Source: Enterobacter sp. R4-368
GTDB lineage: Bacteria > Pseudomonadota > Gammaproteobacteria > Enterobacterales > Enterobacteriaceae
Reading direction: 5' to 3'
Assembly: GCF_000410515.1 (NCBI RefSeq)
Contig: NC_021500.1
Location: forward strand, 2,790,001 to 2,854,000
Length of the DNA: 64,000 bases
Below, piece after piece: positions 9,536-17,893 of this stretch. The notes under the pieces are model-generated. The model was not told the DNA's origin, did not search any database, and saw only the letters and a program-made list of their open reading frames with translations. Numbering within the stretch: position 1 is the stretch's first letter; each line of letters starts with the position of its first letter. The translations under genes and the position numbers were made by a program.

Positions 9536-11143
9536 TTATTCAACAGACACGTTTTCGAAGTGGTGTTTACCTAACGGATCAACCACATAGCCTTTGACTT
9601 CTTTACGCACTGGCTCGTAAACGGTGGAGTGAGCGACGATCAGCGCCGGAGCCTGGTCATGCATCACAACCTGAGCCTGTTTGTACAGTTCAACACGCTT
9701 GTTGTGGTCGTCGGTGGCGCGCGCCGGTTGAATCAGATCTTCAAACGGCTTGTAGCACCAGCGAGAGTAGTTGGAACCGTCTTTAGCCGCTGCGCAGCTG
9801 AACAGGGTCGCGAAGAAGTTATCTGGATCCCCGTTGTCGCCGGTCCAGCCCATCATTACCGCCTGGTGTTCGCCCGCTTTCGCGCGCTTCAGGTATTCAC
9901 CCCACTCATAGGTAACGATTTTGGCTTGTACGCCCACTTTCGCCCAGTCAGCCTGAATCATCTCGGCCATACGGCGAGCGTTCGGGTTGTACGGACGCTG
10001 TACCGGCATTGCCCACAGCTCAACGGTAAAGCCTTTATCCTGGCCGGCTTCTTTCAGCAGCTGTTTCGCCTTCTCAGGATCGTAGGTGTAATCTTTAACG
10101 TCGTCGTTATAGCCCCACATGGTCGGCGGGATCAGGTTTTTCGCCGCAACGCCCGCGCCCTGGTAAACCGCTTTGATGATCGCTTCTTTGTTCACCGCGT
10201 AAGTCAGCGCCTGACGCACTTTCACGTCATCAAACGGTTTCTTCTCGGTGTTGAAGGACATATAACCGACGTTCAGGCCAGCCTGTTCCATCAGGTTAAT
10301 GTTTTTGTCCTGCTTCATACGTGCGATGTCAGCCGGGTTCGGGTACGGCATAACCTGGCACTCGTTTTTCTGCAGTTTGGCATAACGTACTGACGCGTCA
10401 GGCGTAATGGAGAAGACCAGGCGATCGATTTTCGGCTTGGTGCCCCAGAAACCTTCAAACGCTTTGTACAGAATGCGGGAGTCTTTTTGGTATTGCAGCA
10501 GCTGGAACGGACCAGTACCGATCGGATCCAGGTCAACTTTCTCCGGGGTGCCCGCTTTCAGCATGTTGTCTGCATACTCTTTGGACAGAATGGACGCGAA
10601 GTCCATCGCCAGATCAGCCAGGAACGGTGATTCCGGGCGAGTCAGCACGAACTGAACGGTGTTGTCGTCAACTTTCTTCACTTCGCTAATCAGGTCCGGC
10701 AGCCCCATGCCTTCAAAGTATTCGTAGCTGCCGCCAGAAACTTTGTGGTACGGGTTCTGATCGTTTTTCTGACGATCGAAGGAGAAGACGACATCATCGG
10801 CGTTGAATTCACGCGTCGGTTTGAAATCTTTGTTGTCCTGCCACTTCACGCCTTTACGCAGGTGGAAAGTGTAGGTTTTGCCATCGGCGCTGATATCCCA
10901 CTTCTCAGCCAGACCCGGAATCACTTCCGTGGTGCCAGTTTTGAATTCTACCAGGCGGTTATAGATTGGCACGGAGCTGGCATCGTAAGTGGTACCAGAG
11001 GTGAAAAGCTGTGGGTTAAAGCCTTCAGGCGAGCCTTCAGAACAATAAACCAGGGTTTTAGCCTGCACGCTAGCCGCGACGGTCATTGCCACCAGGCTAA
11101 GACCGAGCTTCAGCATCCCTGACTTCTTCAAGGAAATACTCAT
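9536..11143 (-). CDS. dppA: Periplasmic dipeptide-binding protein DppA
   Basis: Family 5 extracellular solute-binding protein that captures dipeptides for DppBCDF and in E. coli also serves dipeptide chemotaxis and haem uptake. The start at 11143 (MSISLKKSGMLKLG) has a GGAG ribosome site; an upstream in-frame ATG at 11179 is less likely. The product is 535 residues, the E. coli length, with a signal peptide of about 28 residues cleaved after SVQA. The family motif region around VVFSFDRQ is present. First gene of the operon, with a long leader carrying a candidate GcvB pairing site. Confidence 0.97.
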   Translation of the reverse strand: MSISLKKSGMLKLGLSLVAMTVAASVQAKTLVYCSEGSPEGFNPQLFTSGTTYDASSVPIYNRLVEFKTGTTEVIPGLAEKWDISADGKTYTFHLRKGVKWQDNKDFKPTREFNADDVVFSFDRQKNDQNPYHKVSGGSYEYFEGMGLPDLISEVKKVDDNTVQFVLTRPESPFLADLAMDFASILSKEYADNMLKAGTPEKVDLDPIGTGPFQLLQYQKDSRILYKAFEGFWGTKPKIDRLVFSITPDASVRYAKLQKNECQVMPYPNPADIARMKQDKNINLMEQAGLNVGYMSFNTEKKPFDDVKVRQALTYAVNKEAIIKAVYQGAGVAAKNLIPPTMWGYNDDVKDYTYDPEKAKQLLKEAGQDKGFTVELWAMPVQRPYNPNARRMAEMIQADWAKVGVQAKIVTYEWGEYLKRAKAGEHQAVMMGWTGDNGDPDNFFATLFSCAAAKDGSNYSRWCYKPFEDLIQPARATDDHNKRVELYKQAQVVMHDQAPALIVAHSTVYEPVRKEVKGYVVDPLGKHHFENVSVE

Positions 11144-11164
11144 TGATTCTGCTCCAATGTGATA

Positions 11165-11173
11165 TGTGTTGTT
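11165..11173 (-). promoter_or_regulatory. Candidate GcvB sRNA pairing site in dppA leader
   Basis: On the mRNA strand the leader reads AACAACACA, 22 to 30 bases before the dppA ATG and just upstream of the GGAG ribosome site. CA-rich stretches of this kind pair with the GU-rich R1 region of the small RNA GcvB, a known repressor of dppA in E. coli and Salmonella. The sequence is seen; the regulation is inferred from those species. Confidence 0.45.
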
Positions 11174-11179
11174 ACCCAT

Positions 11180-11830
11180 GCAGTGGGTATATCCGACAGC
11201 CCTTTATTAGATTTTTACCCGGTCTGGTCGGTTGTGCCCGAAGGCGTTATGAGAGATGGGGATTCCTTTCACAAGGTTGACTGAGTTGCAGTGCAGATTC
11301 TCCTTGAAATGCCCCTCACGCCCTACAATCTGTCAACAGAATGTCAAAACGTCAATACAGGTAACCGGGATTTACAACGACGGTGAGAATCGGTAAACAA
11401 AGTTAAAAAAAACTTCAGGCACCTGTTTTCAGCAGGGAAATTTGTGCTAGCGGCAAGATGCCAGAATAATGCGCTTATTAATTCTCCGTAATCAGTGATT
11501 AACATTCATGCAGATAATGAAAAAATTCTTGCGAAATGCTGAATATCTGAGCGATTAATGCCGCGAACGTTAAAACGCACAGGTGAAAATGCTGCCTCTA
11601 TCCATAAGCAACGCGAAAAAAGATTCAAACATATATAAAAAAATACAATGGAATATCGCACAAAATAGTGAACTGGCAGCGGGAAATGGGGATAAGGGAG
11701 ATTTCGGCAAATTTGCCGCTTTGCATTCTGCCAGGTATTACTGCGTTAAGCAGGCTTATACATCGCCGTGGCGAAACCGCACGTTGGCACAGGAGGAGGA
11801 GTTTCGTTCATCAGGCGTTATGCAGACACA
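11180..11830. other. dppA promoter and leader region, otherwise no gene
   Basis: About 650 bases without a credible gene. On the minus strand two overlapping TTGACA hexamers occur around 11325-11345, upstream of the dppA leader, and are possible -35 elements, but I cannot assign a good -10. The stretch 11440-11700 is AT-rich. A small plus-strand open frame here lacks a ribosome site and resembles no family I know. Confidence 0.4.
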
Positions 11831-11950
11831 TCATCTCTGATGACTCGCCACTGCGTGGCTCACCCTGCGGGCCGTTACTGAAGCAACGTTCTCTCGCTAC
11901 GCCCGGGTCGAACCTCTGCCCCCGCAGGCTCTCATCCTCTTTCGGGTGCA
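11831..11950 (-). repeat. Repeat-like element behind the tRNA-Pro terminator
   Basis: This 120-base GC-rich stretch contains a TCATC/GATGA inverted repeat (11831-11843), a GCCAC-TGC-GTGGC hairpin (11847-11859) and, on the minus strand, GAGGTTCGACCC (11904-11915), which looks like a tRNA T-arm. I recall very similar sequence behind tRNA genes in other enterobacteria, often mis-annotated as a protein ending [14 protein letters not shown]; the same peptide can be read here, but its frame would run through the tRNA. I treat it as a tRNA-linked repeat of unknown function, not a gene. Confidence 0.45.
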
Positions 11951-11956
11951 AGAAGC

Positions 11957-11987
11957 AAAAAACCCAACCTTGCGGTTGGGTTTTTCT
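11957..11987 (-). terminator. Rho-independent terminator of tRNA-Pro
   Basis: A stem of CCCAACC with GGTTGGG around a TTGC loop is flanked by A-runs on one side and T-runs on the other, six bases from the tRNA 3' end. It would work in the minus direction and, because of the symmetric A/T tracts, potentially in both. Confidence 0.88.
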
Positions 11988-11992
11988 GAATT

Positions 11993-12069
<77 letters not shown>

Positions 12070-12120
12070 AATGCGGGGCGCATCTTACTGCCGCCGACAT
12101 GCCCCGTCAATCCCTTCGTG

Positions 12121-12156
12121 TAAAAAAGCTAACTGACTGGTGATAAAGCCAGCAAG
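12121..12156 (-). terminator. Probable terminator of eptB
   Basis: In the minus direction CTGGCT and AGTCAG form an imperfect stem (one G-U pair) followed by GCTTTTTT, directly behind the eptB stop and before the tRNA gene. Confidence 0.5.
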
Positions 12157-12160
12157 CGGC

Positions 12161-13843
12161 TTATTTCGCCGTCTGCGACGGCAAATGGCACCAGTTGTTG
12201 TTCTCATTAATCCCGCCGTTCGGCGAGGTATAACCCAGGCATCCCATGATGGTGTCGTACAGCTCAACATGGCGGCGCGGCGTTTTAAATGCCGCCTGCT
12301 GCTTGAGCTGCGCGAACATCTGCGCCTTCTGCGGATCCTGCAAATATTTGTCCGACATCCAGACCATCATCGGCACGCGGAATTGCTCCGGCGGTGCCAT
12401 TTTGCGCGGTGTGCCGTGCAGATGCTCTTTCTCATTGATTGACTCACCATGATCGGCGGCATAGAACACAATCGCTTTGCGATCGCGCACCTTATCAATC
12501 ACCGTATCGATAAAGTGATCAACATATGTCACCGAGTTATCGAAGGAGTTAATCAGCTCTTCCTTACTGCACTTATCATCCACGCTCACACACTCTGGCG
12601 TCCATTTCGCAAAATCGCGCGGATAGCGCTGCGTATAGTTAAAGTGCGAGCCTTTGGTATGCATAATAATCAATCGCTTACCGCGAGTACCTTTATCCAG
12701 CGAGGCCTGCAGTTCATTAATCAGCAGCATATCATCGACGTTTTTGCCACGGTTGCGCGGCTCGGCGCCAATCTGCTCGCGGTACGCAATGTTGTCGGCC
12801 ATGGTGTTGCTGTAGAACCACATCTCGCTCTGCATAGCGTATAAATCGCTGGAAAAACCGAGCTGTTTCAGTACCGCAAAGACGTTTTGCTCTTTCAGCG
12901 TGCGCTGCGGGTTATCATCCGCCCCGCCCTCACGCACAAACATACAGCGCAGGGAGAGTTTGGTCGCGGTATCACAGGAGTAACCACGGAACGCCACCAG
13001 GTTTTTCTCCTGCGCCAGTTTCGGCGTGGTATCACGGGAGTAGCCCAGCATCCCCATATGATCCCAGCGAGTGGTCTCGCCGATGATAAACACCACCATG
13101 GTGTCGTCGATATCTTTCGGCGCGACATAAGTAAATTTTTTCGCCGGGTTGATCAGCGATTTGTAGTCGGAAGATTCATCTACCTGGGCCCAGGCATACA
13201 AGCCCAGCGCTGAAAGCCAGTTCGATGGCAGATAAGAGTTTGCCACCACGCCGCCATAGCTTGGCATATCGACACCGGACGTCCGCTCCGCGTTTTTCTG
13301 CTGCAAGTCGAGCAGACGAATCGGTCCCCAGACCATTAAACCAGCCAGCAACACGATGCTCACGCTGCGAATGCGCGCGCCCGGTGTGCTCAACTGGCGC
13401 AGCAACGTGTCGCGACAGCGGTTACTCCAGATGGAAAGCAACGGCAGTGCGCTGACCAGCACCACCCATGCGATGAGCTGCCAGCCCACCACCTCTTTGG
13501 AGAGATCAATATCCGTGGTCATCACCGAGGCGATAATGCCGTAACCGATCACCACGTTAAGAAACGTCATGTAATAGCTGGCGGCAGCGGAGAAAATAAC
13601 CACCAGCGACGCCAGCACACGCCAGACCCGGCGACCCAGCAGCGACAAAAGGCGTAGCAGAAAGAAGGTGACCAGCACCGTACCAATGAGTTCAACAACC
13701 GCCGAGATCCCTTTCAAAACGGTGAACGCTTGTGCATAACCATCAAAGCGACGGTAGAACACAGCGCAATTCATAAACAGACCGATATATATCGCCAGCA
13801 GGAAGCTGAGCTTCTGCTGCGTCATCGCTTTGATATAAGTCAT
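12161..13843 (-). CDS. eptB: Kdo2-lipid A phosphoethanolamine 7''-transferase EptB
   Basis: Inner-membrane enzyme that adds phosphoethanolamine to the outer Kdo residue of LPS. I start it at 13843 (MTYIKAMTQQKLSF), giving 560 residues close to E. coli EptB (563); a longer in-frame start at 13942 has no family support. Five N-terminal membrane segments (to about 170) precede a periplasmic sulfatase-fold domain with GETTRW (255-260, Thr257 the expected nucleophile) and ADHGES with the following HLHGTP metal-site region. In E. coli it is controlled by sigma E and the sRNA MgrR; I see no site that proves this here. Confidence 0.95.
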   Translation of the reverse strand: MTYIKAMTQQKLSFLLAIYIGLFMNCAVFYRRFDGYAQAFTVLKGISAVVELIGTVLVTFFLLRLLSLLGRRVWRVLASLVVIFSAAASYYMTFLNVVIGYGIIASVMTTDIDLSKEVVGWQLIAWVVLVSALPLLSIWSNRCRDTLLRQLSTPGARIRSVSIVLLAGLMVWGPIRLLDLQQKNAERTSGVDMPSYGGVVANSYLPSNWLSALGLYAWAQVDESSDYKSLINPAKKFTYVAPKDIDDTMVVFIIGETTRWDHMGMLGYSRDTTPKLAQEKNLVAFRGYSCDTATKLSLRCMFVREGGADDNPQRTLKEQNVFAVLKQLGFSSDLYAMQSEMWFYSNTMADNIAYREQIGAEPRNRGKNVDDMLLINELQASLDKGTRGKRLIIMHTKGSHFNYTQRYPRDFAKWTPECVSVDDKCSKEELINSFDNSVTYVDHFIDTVIDKVRDRKAIVFYAADHGESINEKEHLHGTPRKMAPPEQFRVPMMVWMSDKYLQDPQKAQMFAQLKQQAAFKTPRRHVELYDTIMGCLGYTSPNGGINENNNWCHLPSQTAK

Positions 13844-13996
13844 GCAAGCAACTCTGAAGAAAGAAAAAAGCACCTGGCGAACGTTATTCGCTAACGTCCG
13901 CAGGGTGATAACACGCGAAGGAAGTTTTCCTGGAAACTTCAAAAGCGCGCTAAGTAGACCATAGCGGCGCGGAAAAGTGTCATGAGGAAGCGCTAA

Positions 13997-14028
13997 CCGG
14001 CCATATCTTTACAAAAAAATATGGCCGG
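13997..14028. terminator. Ten-base-pair inverted repeat between ohr and eptB
   Basis: CCGGCCATAT and ATATGGCCGG form a perfect 10-bp stem around a 12-base loop that contains a run of A on the plus strand. It lies behind the minus-strand ohr gene. There is no U-run after the stem in the ohr direction, so it may be an atypical terminator or an mRNA 3' stabiliser. Confidence 0.4.
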
Positions 14029-14057
14029 GGTCAGAAAACCGTAACAGAAATGGGCTA

Positions 14058-14489
14058 TCAGGAGGTGATCACGTTCAGCTTCACATCAATATTGCCGCGG
14101 GTCGCATTCGAATACGGACAAACGATGTGTGCTTTCTGTACCAGCGCTTCCGCTTCCTGGTGATCCATGCCCGGCAGGTGAATATCCAGCTGCGCTTCGA
14201 TACCAAAACCGGTCGGCAACGGGCCAATGCCTACCTGTCCTTCAATGTAGGCTTCCTGCGGCACTTTCTTTTTCTCTACCGACGCAACATGTTTCAGCGC
14301 CCCCAGGAAACAGGCGGAGTAACCTGCGGCAAAAAGCTGCTCCGGGTTGGTCACTTCACCACCCGCGCCGCCCATCTCTTTCGGCACGCCCAGCTTCACA
14401 TCCAGCACGCCATCAGAGGAGGTTGCACGACCATCGCGGCCCCCGGTTGCTTTCGCTTTCGCACGATAAACCACTTTTTCTAAAGACAT
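14058..14489 (-). CDS. Organic hydroperoxide resistance protein (Ohr/OsmC family)
   Basis: Cytosolic thiol peroxidase that reduces organic and fatty-acid hydroperoxides, in characterised members with lipoylated partners. The 143-residue frame begins [17 protein letters not shown] after an AGGAG ribosome site. The two family cysteines are present: Cys60 in [10 protein letters not shown] and Cys124 in [11 protein letters not shown], a spacing and context typical of Ohr rather than OsmC. It stands alone between eptB and yhjX and is not at this place in E. coli, so it is a lineage-specific insertion in the backbone. No OhrR-type regulator is adjacent. Confidence 0.9.
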   Translation of the reverse strand: MSLEKVVYRAKAKATGGRDGRATSSDGVLDVKLGVPKEMGGAGGEVTNPEQLFAAGYSACFLGALKHVASVEKKKVPQEAYIEGQVGIGPLPTGFGIEAQLDIHLPGMDHQEAEALVQKAHIVCPYSNATRGNIDVKLNVITS

Positions 14490-14561
14490 TTGAGACTCCT
14501 TTAGTAGGTAGAACCTGACCAATAAGGATAGTCGCTCTGGCGGGAGTGTGCGGCAGATACA

Positions 14562-14590
14562 GAAAAACCGCCGACATTGCGGCGGTTTCT
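14562..14590 (-). terminator. Terminator of yhjX
   Basis: In the minus direction AAACCGCCG and CGGCGGTTT pair around a 6-base loop and are followed by TTTTTC. The hairpin lies 15 bases behind the yhjX stop. Confidence 0.82.
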
Positions 14591-14604
14591 GCACTGTTTT
14601 ACCT

Positions 14605-15807
14605 TCAGGCGTGCGCTTCTTTGTAAACGCGGCGTTGCGGCTGGCGAATGGTGGTAGAGAGTGCCAGAGAAACAATCAGCAGGGCGAAGATGACGCAGAA
14701 GGTGACATAGAAGCCGCCAAACAGTGAAGCAATAATCGACCCGCAGATACTGCCGATACCGAAGCCCAGATAAATCACACCGTAGTTTTTCGCCAGATTG
14801 TTCAGGCCGAAGAACTCGCTCACCAGCGACGGGAACACGGTGAGATTACCGCCAAAGTTAAACGCTACGCAGGCGATAGCGGCGAAAAAGGTCATGGCGT
14901 TCAGCGGTGCGAACAGCAGCGCCGCCATACCGACCAGAGAAATCACCTGGCCCAGCGTAATCACACGGATGCGGGAAATTTTGTCAGACAGCACGCCCAG
15001 CACCAGACGTCCACTGAGGTTAGCGATGGCAATAACGGTCACCGCACTTGCCGCTGTCAGCGAGTCTAAATGCACCATGCCCTGCGCGATATCTTTCGCC
15101 ACACCAATCACATACAGGCCGCTCATGCAGGAAGTCAGGAACATCACCGCCAGCATCCAGTACTGCGGTTTACGCATGGATTGCGCCAGCGTGAAGTCGT
15201 TTTCTACTACGCCGTTTGCAGTGGTGACTTTTTGCAGCGGCGCATCGGTCATCAGCATCGCGCCAAAAACGATCATCACCAGTACAATCGCGCCCCAGAT
15301 CATAAATGTGCTTTCCAGGCCGACGCTGGCTAACAGCTGGCTGTCGATAAATTTAAAACCCAGGCTGCCAAGGCCGTAAGAACCGATGGAGAAGGCGGAG
15401 ATCAGCCCTTTGCGCTCCGGGAACCACTTCACGCAGTTGGAAAGCGTCAGCAAGTAACCTGCGCCATCCGCCACACCGACCAACACACCGGCGCTCAGCC
15501 ACAGCATCAGCAGGTTGCTGGAGTGCGCAGTAAGGAAGAAACCCAACCCCAGCAGCAGGCCGGAAGCGATAGTGACGCGTTTTACGCCAAAACGTTCCTG
15601 TAATTTCCCGGCGACAGAAGAAGAGAGCGCCAGGCCAAGGCTCAGCAGACCAAACGAGAAAGCCACCTGGCTTACCGGCTCGCCCAGTTTTTCCGAAAGC
15701 GAGCTATTAAACAGACTCCAGGTATAAACGGACCCTAAGGCAAACTGCGTAATAATGGTGCCGACCAGTGTCAGCCAGCGAGTGTGATGAGCAGATGGTG
15801 TATTCAT
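14605..15807 (-). CDS. yhjX: OFA-family MFS transporter YhjX (pyruvate-inducible)
   Basis: Twelve-segment major facilitator of the oxalate/formate antiporter family, in E. coli strongly induced by extracellular pyruvate through the YpdA/YpdB two-component system and proposed to move pyruvate or a related acid. I choose the ATG at 15807 ([17 protein letters not shown]), which follows an AGGA ribosome site and gives 400 residues, near the E. coli length; a longer in-frame extension runs through the operator repeats. Typical segments include [14 protein letters not shown] and [21 protein letters not shown]. Upstream are three tandem YpdB-type boxes. Confidence 0.94.
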   Translation of the reverse strand: MNTPSAHHTRWLTLVGTIITQFALGSVYTWSLFNSSLSEKLGEPVSQVAFSFGLLSLGLALSSSVAGKLQERFGVKRVTIASGLLLGLGFFLTAHSSNLLMLWLSAGVLVGVADGAGYLLTLSNCVKWFPERKGLISAFSIGSYGLGSLGFKFIDSQLLASVGLESTFMIWGAIVLVMIVFGAMLMTDAPLQKVTTANGVVENDFTLAQSMRKPQYWMLAVMFLTSCMSGLYVIGVAKDIAQGMVHLDSLTAASAVTVIAIANLSGRLVLGVLSDKISRIRVITLGQVISLVGMAALLFAPLNAMTFFAAIACVAFNFGGNLTVFPSLVSEFFGLNNLAKNYGVIYLGFGIGSICGSIIASLFGGFYVTFCVIFALLIVSLALSTTIRQPQRRVYKEAHA

Positions 15808-15861
15808 GGCAGTTGTCCTGCAAAAAAAGAGAAGGAATTCACTGCCGACAACAATAACGAA

Positions 15862-15900
15862 GCGCATTTCACGCCTGGCTAAAAAAGGCATGAAATGCGC
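15862..15900. repeat. Inverted repeat overlapping the proximal YpdB-type box
   Basis: GCGCATTTCACGCCT (15862-15876) and AGGCATGAAATGCGC (15886-15900) are complementary in 14 of 15 positions around a 9-base loop. One arm contains the promoter-proximal YpdB-type box and the other an oppositely oriented near-copy (CGCATTTCAC), so this could be a fourth binding site or a hairpin. Confidence 0.6.
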
Positions 15901-15941
15901 GTCAGAAGGAATGAAATGCACGTAAGCGGGAATGAATGGCA
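15890..15941 (-). promoter_or_regulatory. Three tandem YpdB-type response-regulator boxes upstream of yhjX
   Basis: Reading the minus strand, the boxes are TGCCATTCAT (15932-15941), TGCATTTCAT (15911-15920) and CGCATTTCAT (15890-15899), each separated by exactly 11 bases (period 21, two helical turns). The published YpdB motif before E. coli yhjX, as I recall it, is two direct copies of GGCATTTCAT with an 11-base spacer. The match in sequence and spacing makes YpdB control very likely; the third copy is additional. Confidence 0.8.
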
Positions 15942-16049
15942 CGGGCATCACTTCACGCGCCGAAACCTGAATGTGAGTTAGTACATACTATCGCGATAAA
16001 ACGCGCGGTGATTGTTTCTTAAGTGTAAAAAGTTTGTTTTAAATAGCGA

Positions 16050-16739
16050 TCAGAACCGCGCGCTTACGCCCATACTGTAGAGATAATTTTGCCCAAAGGT
16101 GGCATTTTCCGACTGCGACATTGCTGCGTAAGCCGCCAGATGTGGATTCAGCAGCATGTCCGCGCCGAGTGTGACATCCATCCAGTTGCCGTATTGGTTG
16201 GCGGCGGTTAAGCGGTAAAGACCAGACTGGCTCTTCCAGACATTTTCGCCAAATTGCTGGTTGAAACTGATTTGCGCCCACGGGCGAAGATCGCCAAAGC
16301 GGCTATCCACGCGCCAGCCAAGCGAGCTTACGCTGGCGTGCCACAGCGGATCGCTGTACTGCATGGTGGTCGCGCTGTCGCCAAATTCGTTATACATTGA
16401 GGTCATTGAGCCATCGTAATGCCACACCGCAACCGGGCCGGTGGTCACGCTGCTCGCCAGCGGAATATTCAGGCCAATGCTCATGGTGCTGATGGAATCC
16501 AGCGGGGTTTCATCGGGCAGATTAAACGCCACGCCGGGCAAGTTTTGCGTCGAGCGGATGCGCTCTTCAAGAATGTCGTTATAACGCGGCTGCCGATCGC
16601 TATCCCAGGTGTAGCGTTCGGCGGTCACATTCAGTTTGTCGCTGCCACTGTATTCTTGTTGCCAGGCCGCTGCCGTCTGGCAAAAAAGCAGACAAGCAGG
16701 CAGCAGCACCAGCGAAAGGCCACTGCGGTTTATTTTCAT
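16050..16739 (-). CDS. yhjY: Autotransporter-beta-domain-like outer membrane protein YhjY
   Basis: Predicted outer-membrane beta-barrel protein of unknown function. The 229 residues begin with a signal peptide (MKINRSGLSLVLLPACLLFCQTAAA by segments, cleaved near residue 25), continue with the conserved YTWDSDRQPRYNDILEERIR block and end in alternating strands with a terminal GVSARF, the aromatic C-terminus expected of barrel proteins. An in-frame TTG directly precedes the ATG (16740-16742) and has a better distance to the GGAG ribosome site, so either could start translation. It lacks the passenger of true autotransporters. Strongly similar to E. coli YhjY. Confidence 0.9.
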   Translation of the reverse strand: MKINRSGLSLVLLPACLLFCQTAAAWQQEYSGSDKLNVTAERYTWDSDRQPRYNDILEERIRSTQNLPGVAFNLPDETPLDSISTMSIGLNIPLASSVTTGPVAVWHYDGSMTSMYNEFGDSATTMQYSDPLWHASVSSLGWRVDSRFGDLRPWAQISFNQQFGENVWKSQSGLYRLTAANQYGNWMDVTLGADMLLNPHLAAYAAMSQSENATFGQNYLYSMGVSARF

Positions 16740-16887
16740 CAAGTTGCGACTCCAGAGAAGAGCCGAATTCGGCGTAATTGTTATCGTTGTTTGTTAGGGT
16801 CAAGACCCTTTAATAAATATTGTCTTTCTGGGGTGTGCGTCAAGACAGGCAGAGGTTTATTTTACATATCACAGACGGAGTAAGGAT

Positions 16888-17466
16888 ATGCAGCGTTGTG
16901 GTTGGGTTACTCAGGATCCGCTTTATCTCACTTACCATGATACCGAGTGGGGTGTGGCGCAAAAGGACGGTAAAAAGCTGTTCGAGATGATCTGCCTCGA
17001 GGGGCAACAAGCAGGGTTATCGTGGATTACCGTTTTGAAAAAAAGGGAAAACTACCGCAAAGCTTTCCATCAATTTGAGCCTGAACGCGTCGCCGCAATG
17101 ACCGCTGAAGAGGTAGAAATATTGTTGCAAGACGCCGGCATTATTCGTCATCGCGGCAAGATTGAAGCAATCATCGGCAACGCCCGCGCCTATCTGGCGA
17201 TGGCGCAAAACGGCGAGCCATTTTCGGAATTTGTCTGGGGTTTTGTTGATAACACCCCGCAACTCACCCAGGCCGCCACGCTGGCGGAAATCCCCACCTC
17301 CACTCCGGCGTCAGATGCGTTATCAAAAGCGCTGAAAAAACGCGGCTTCAAATTTGTCGGCACCACCATTTGTTACTCATTTATGCAGGCGTGTGGGCTG
17401 GTCAACGACCATATTACCGGCTGTTTCTGTCATCCCGGAGGAAAGCATGATCCGCGCGTGGCGTAG
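16888..17466 (+). CDS. tag: DNA-3-methyladenine glycosylase I
   Basis: Base-excision repair enzyme that removes 3-methyladenine from alkylated DNA, constitutively expressed in E. coli. The 192-residue product keeps the four zinc ligands of the family at their usual places: Cys4, His17, His175 and Cys179. MQRCGWVTQDPLYLTYHD is the typical N-terminus. The next gene, yiaC, begins inside its 3' end (20-base overlap), suggesting cotranscription. Confidence 0.97.
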   Translation: MQRCGWVTQDPLYLTYHDTEWGVAQKDGKKLFEMICLEGQQAGLSWITVLKKRENYRKAFHQFEPERVAAMTAEEVEILLQDAGIIRHRGKIEAIIGNARAYLAMAQNGEPFSEFVWGFVDNTPQLTQAATLAEIPTSTPASDALSKALKKRGFKFVGTTICYSFMQACGLVNDHITGCFCHPGGKHDPRVA

Positions 17467-17893
17467 CAAGGATCTGTCGCCGTTGCTCGCGCTGTGGATG
17501 GAGAGCACAAGCTTTGCCCATCCGTTTATTGATGTGCGCTACTGGCAGGACAGCGAAGCGCTGGTGCGCGATGCCTATTTGCCGGTGGCAAAAACCTGGG
17601 TCTGGGAAGAGAACGGCGAGCTGCAAGGCTTTATCAGTGTGATGGACGCGCAGTTTATCGGGGCGCTGTTTGTGCGCCCCGCCGCGATTGGCCGTGGCAT
17701 TGGCAAAGCGCTGATGGATCACGCCAAACAGCGCTTTAACTGGCTAAGCCTCGAGGTGTATCAGAAAAACGAGCGGGCAGTGAATTTCTATCATGCGCAG
17801 GGCTTTCGTATCGAAGATAGCGCCTGGCAGGAGGAAACCCGCCACCCGACGTGGATCATGAACTGGCAGGCGGATCAAACGCCGTCAGCGTAA
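17447..17893 (+). CDS. yiaC: GNAT N-acetyltransferase YiaC
   Basis: Acetyl-CoA-dependent N-acetyltransferase; E. coli YiaC acetylates protein lysines. I start it at the ATG at 17447 ([17 protein letters not shown]), right after a GGAGG ribosome site, for 148 residues (E. coli 146). The acetyl-CoA binding motif is [13 protein letters not shown], followed by the [19 protein letters not shown] segment typical of GNAT proteins. It overlaps tag upstream and its 3' end overlaps the convergent bisC by 38 bases. Confidence 0.93.
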   Translation: MIRAWRSKDLSPLLALWMESTSFAHPFIDVRYWQDSEALVRDAYLPVAKTWVWEENGELQGFISVMDAQFIGALFVRPAAIGRGIGKALMDHAKQRFNWLSLEVYQKNERAVNFYHAQGFRIEDSAWQEETRHPTWIMNWQADQTPSA

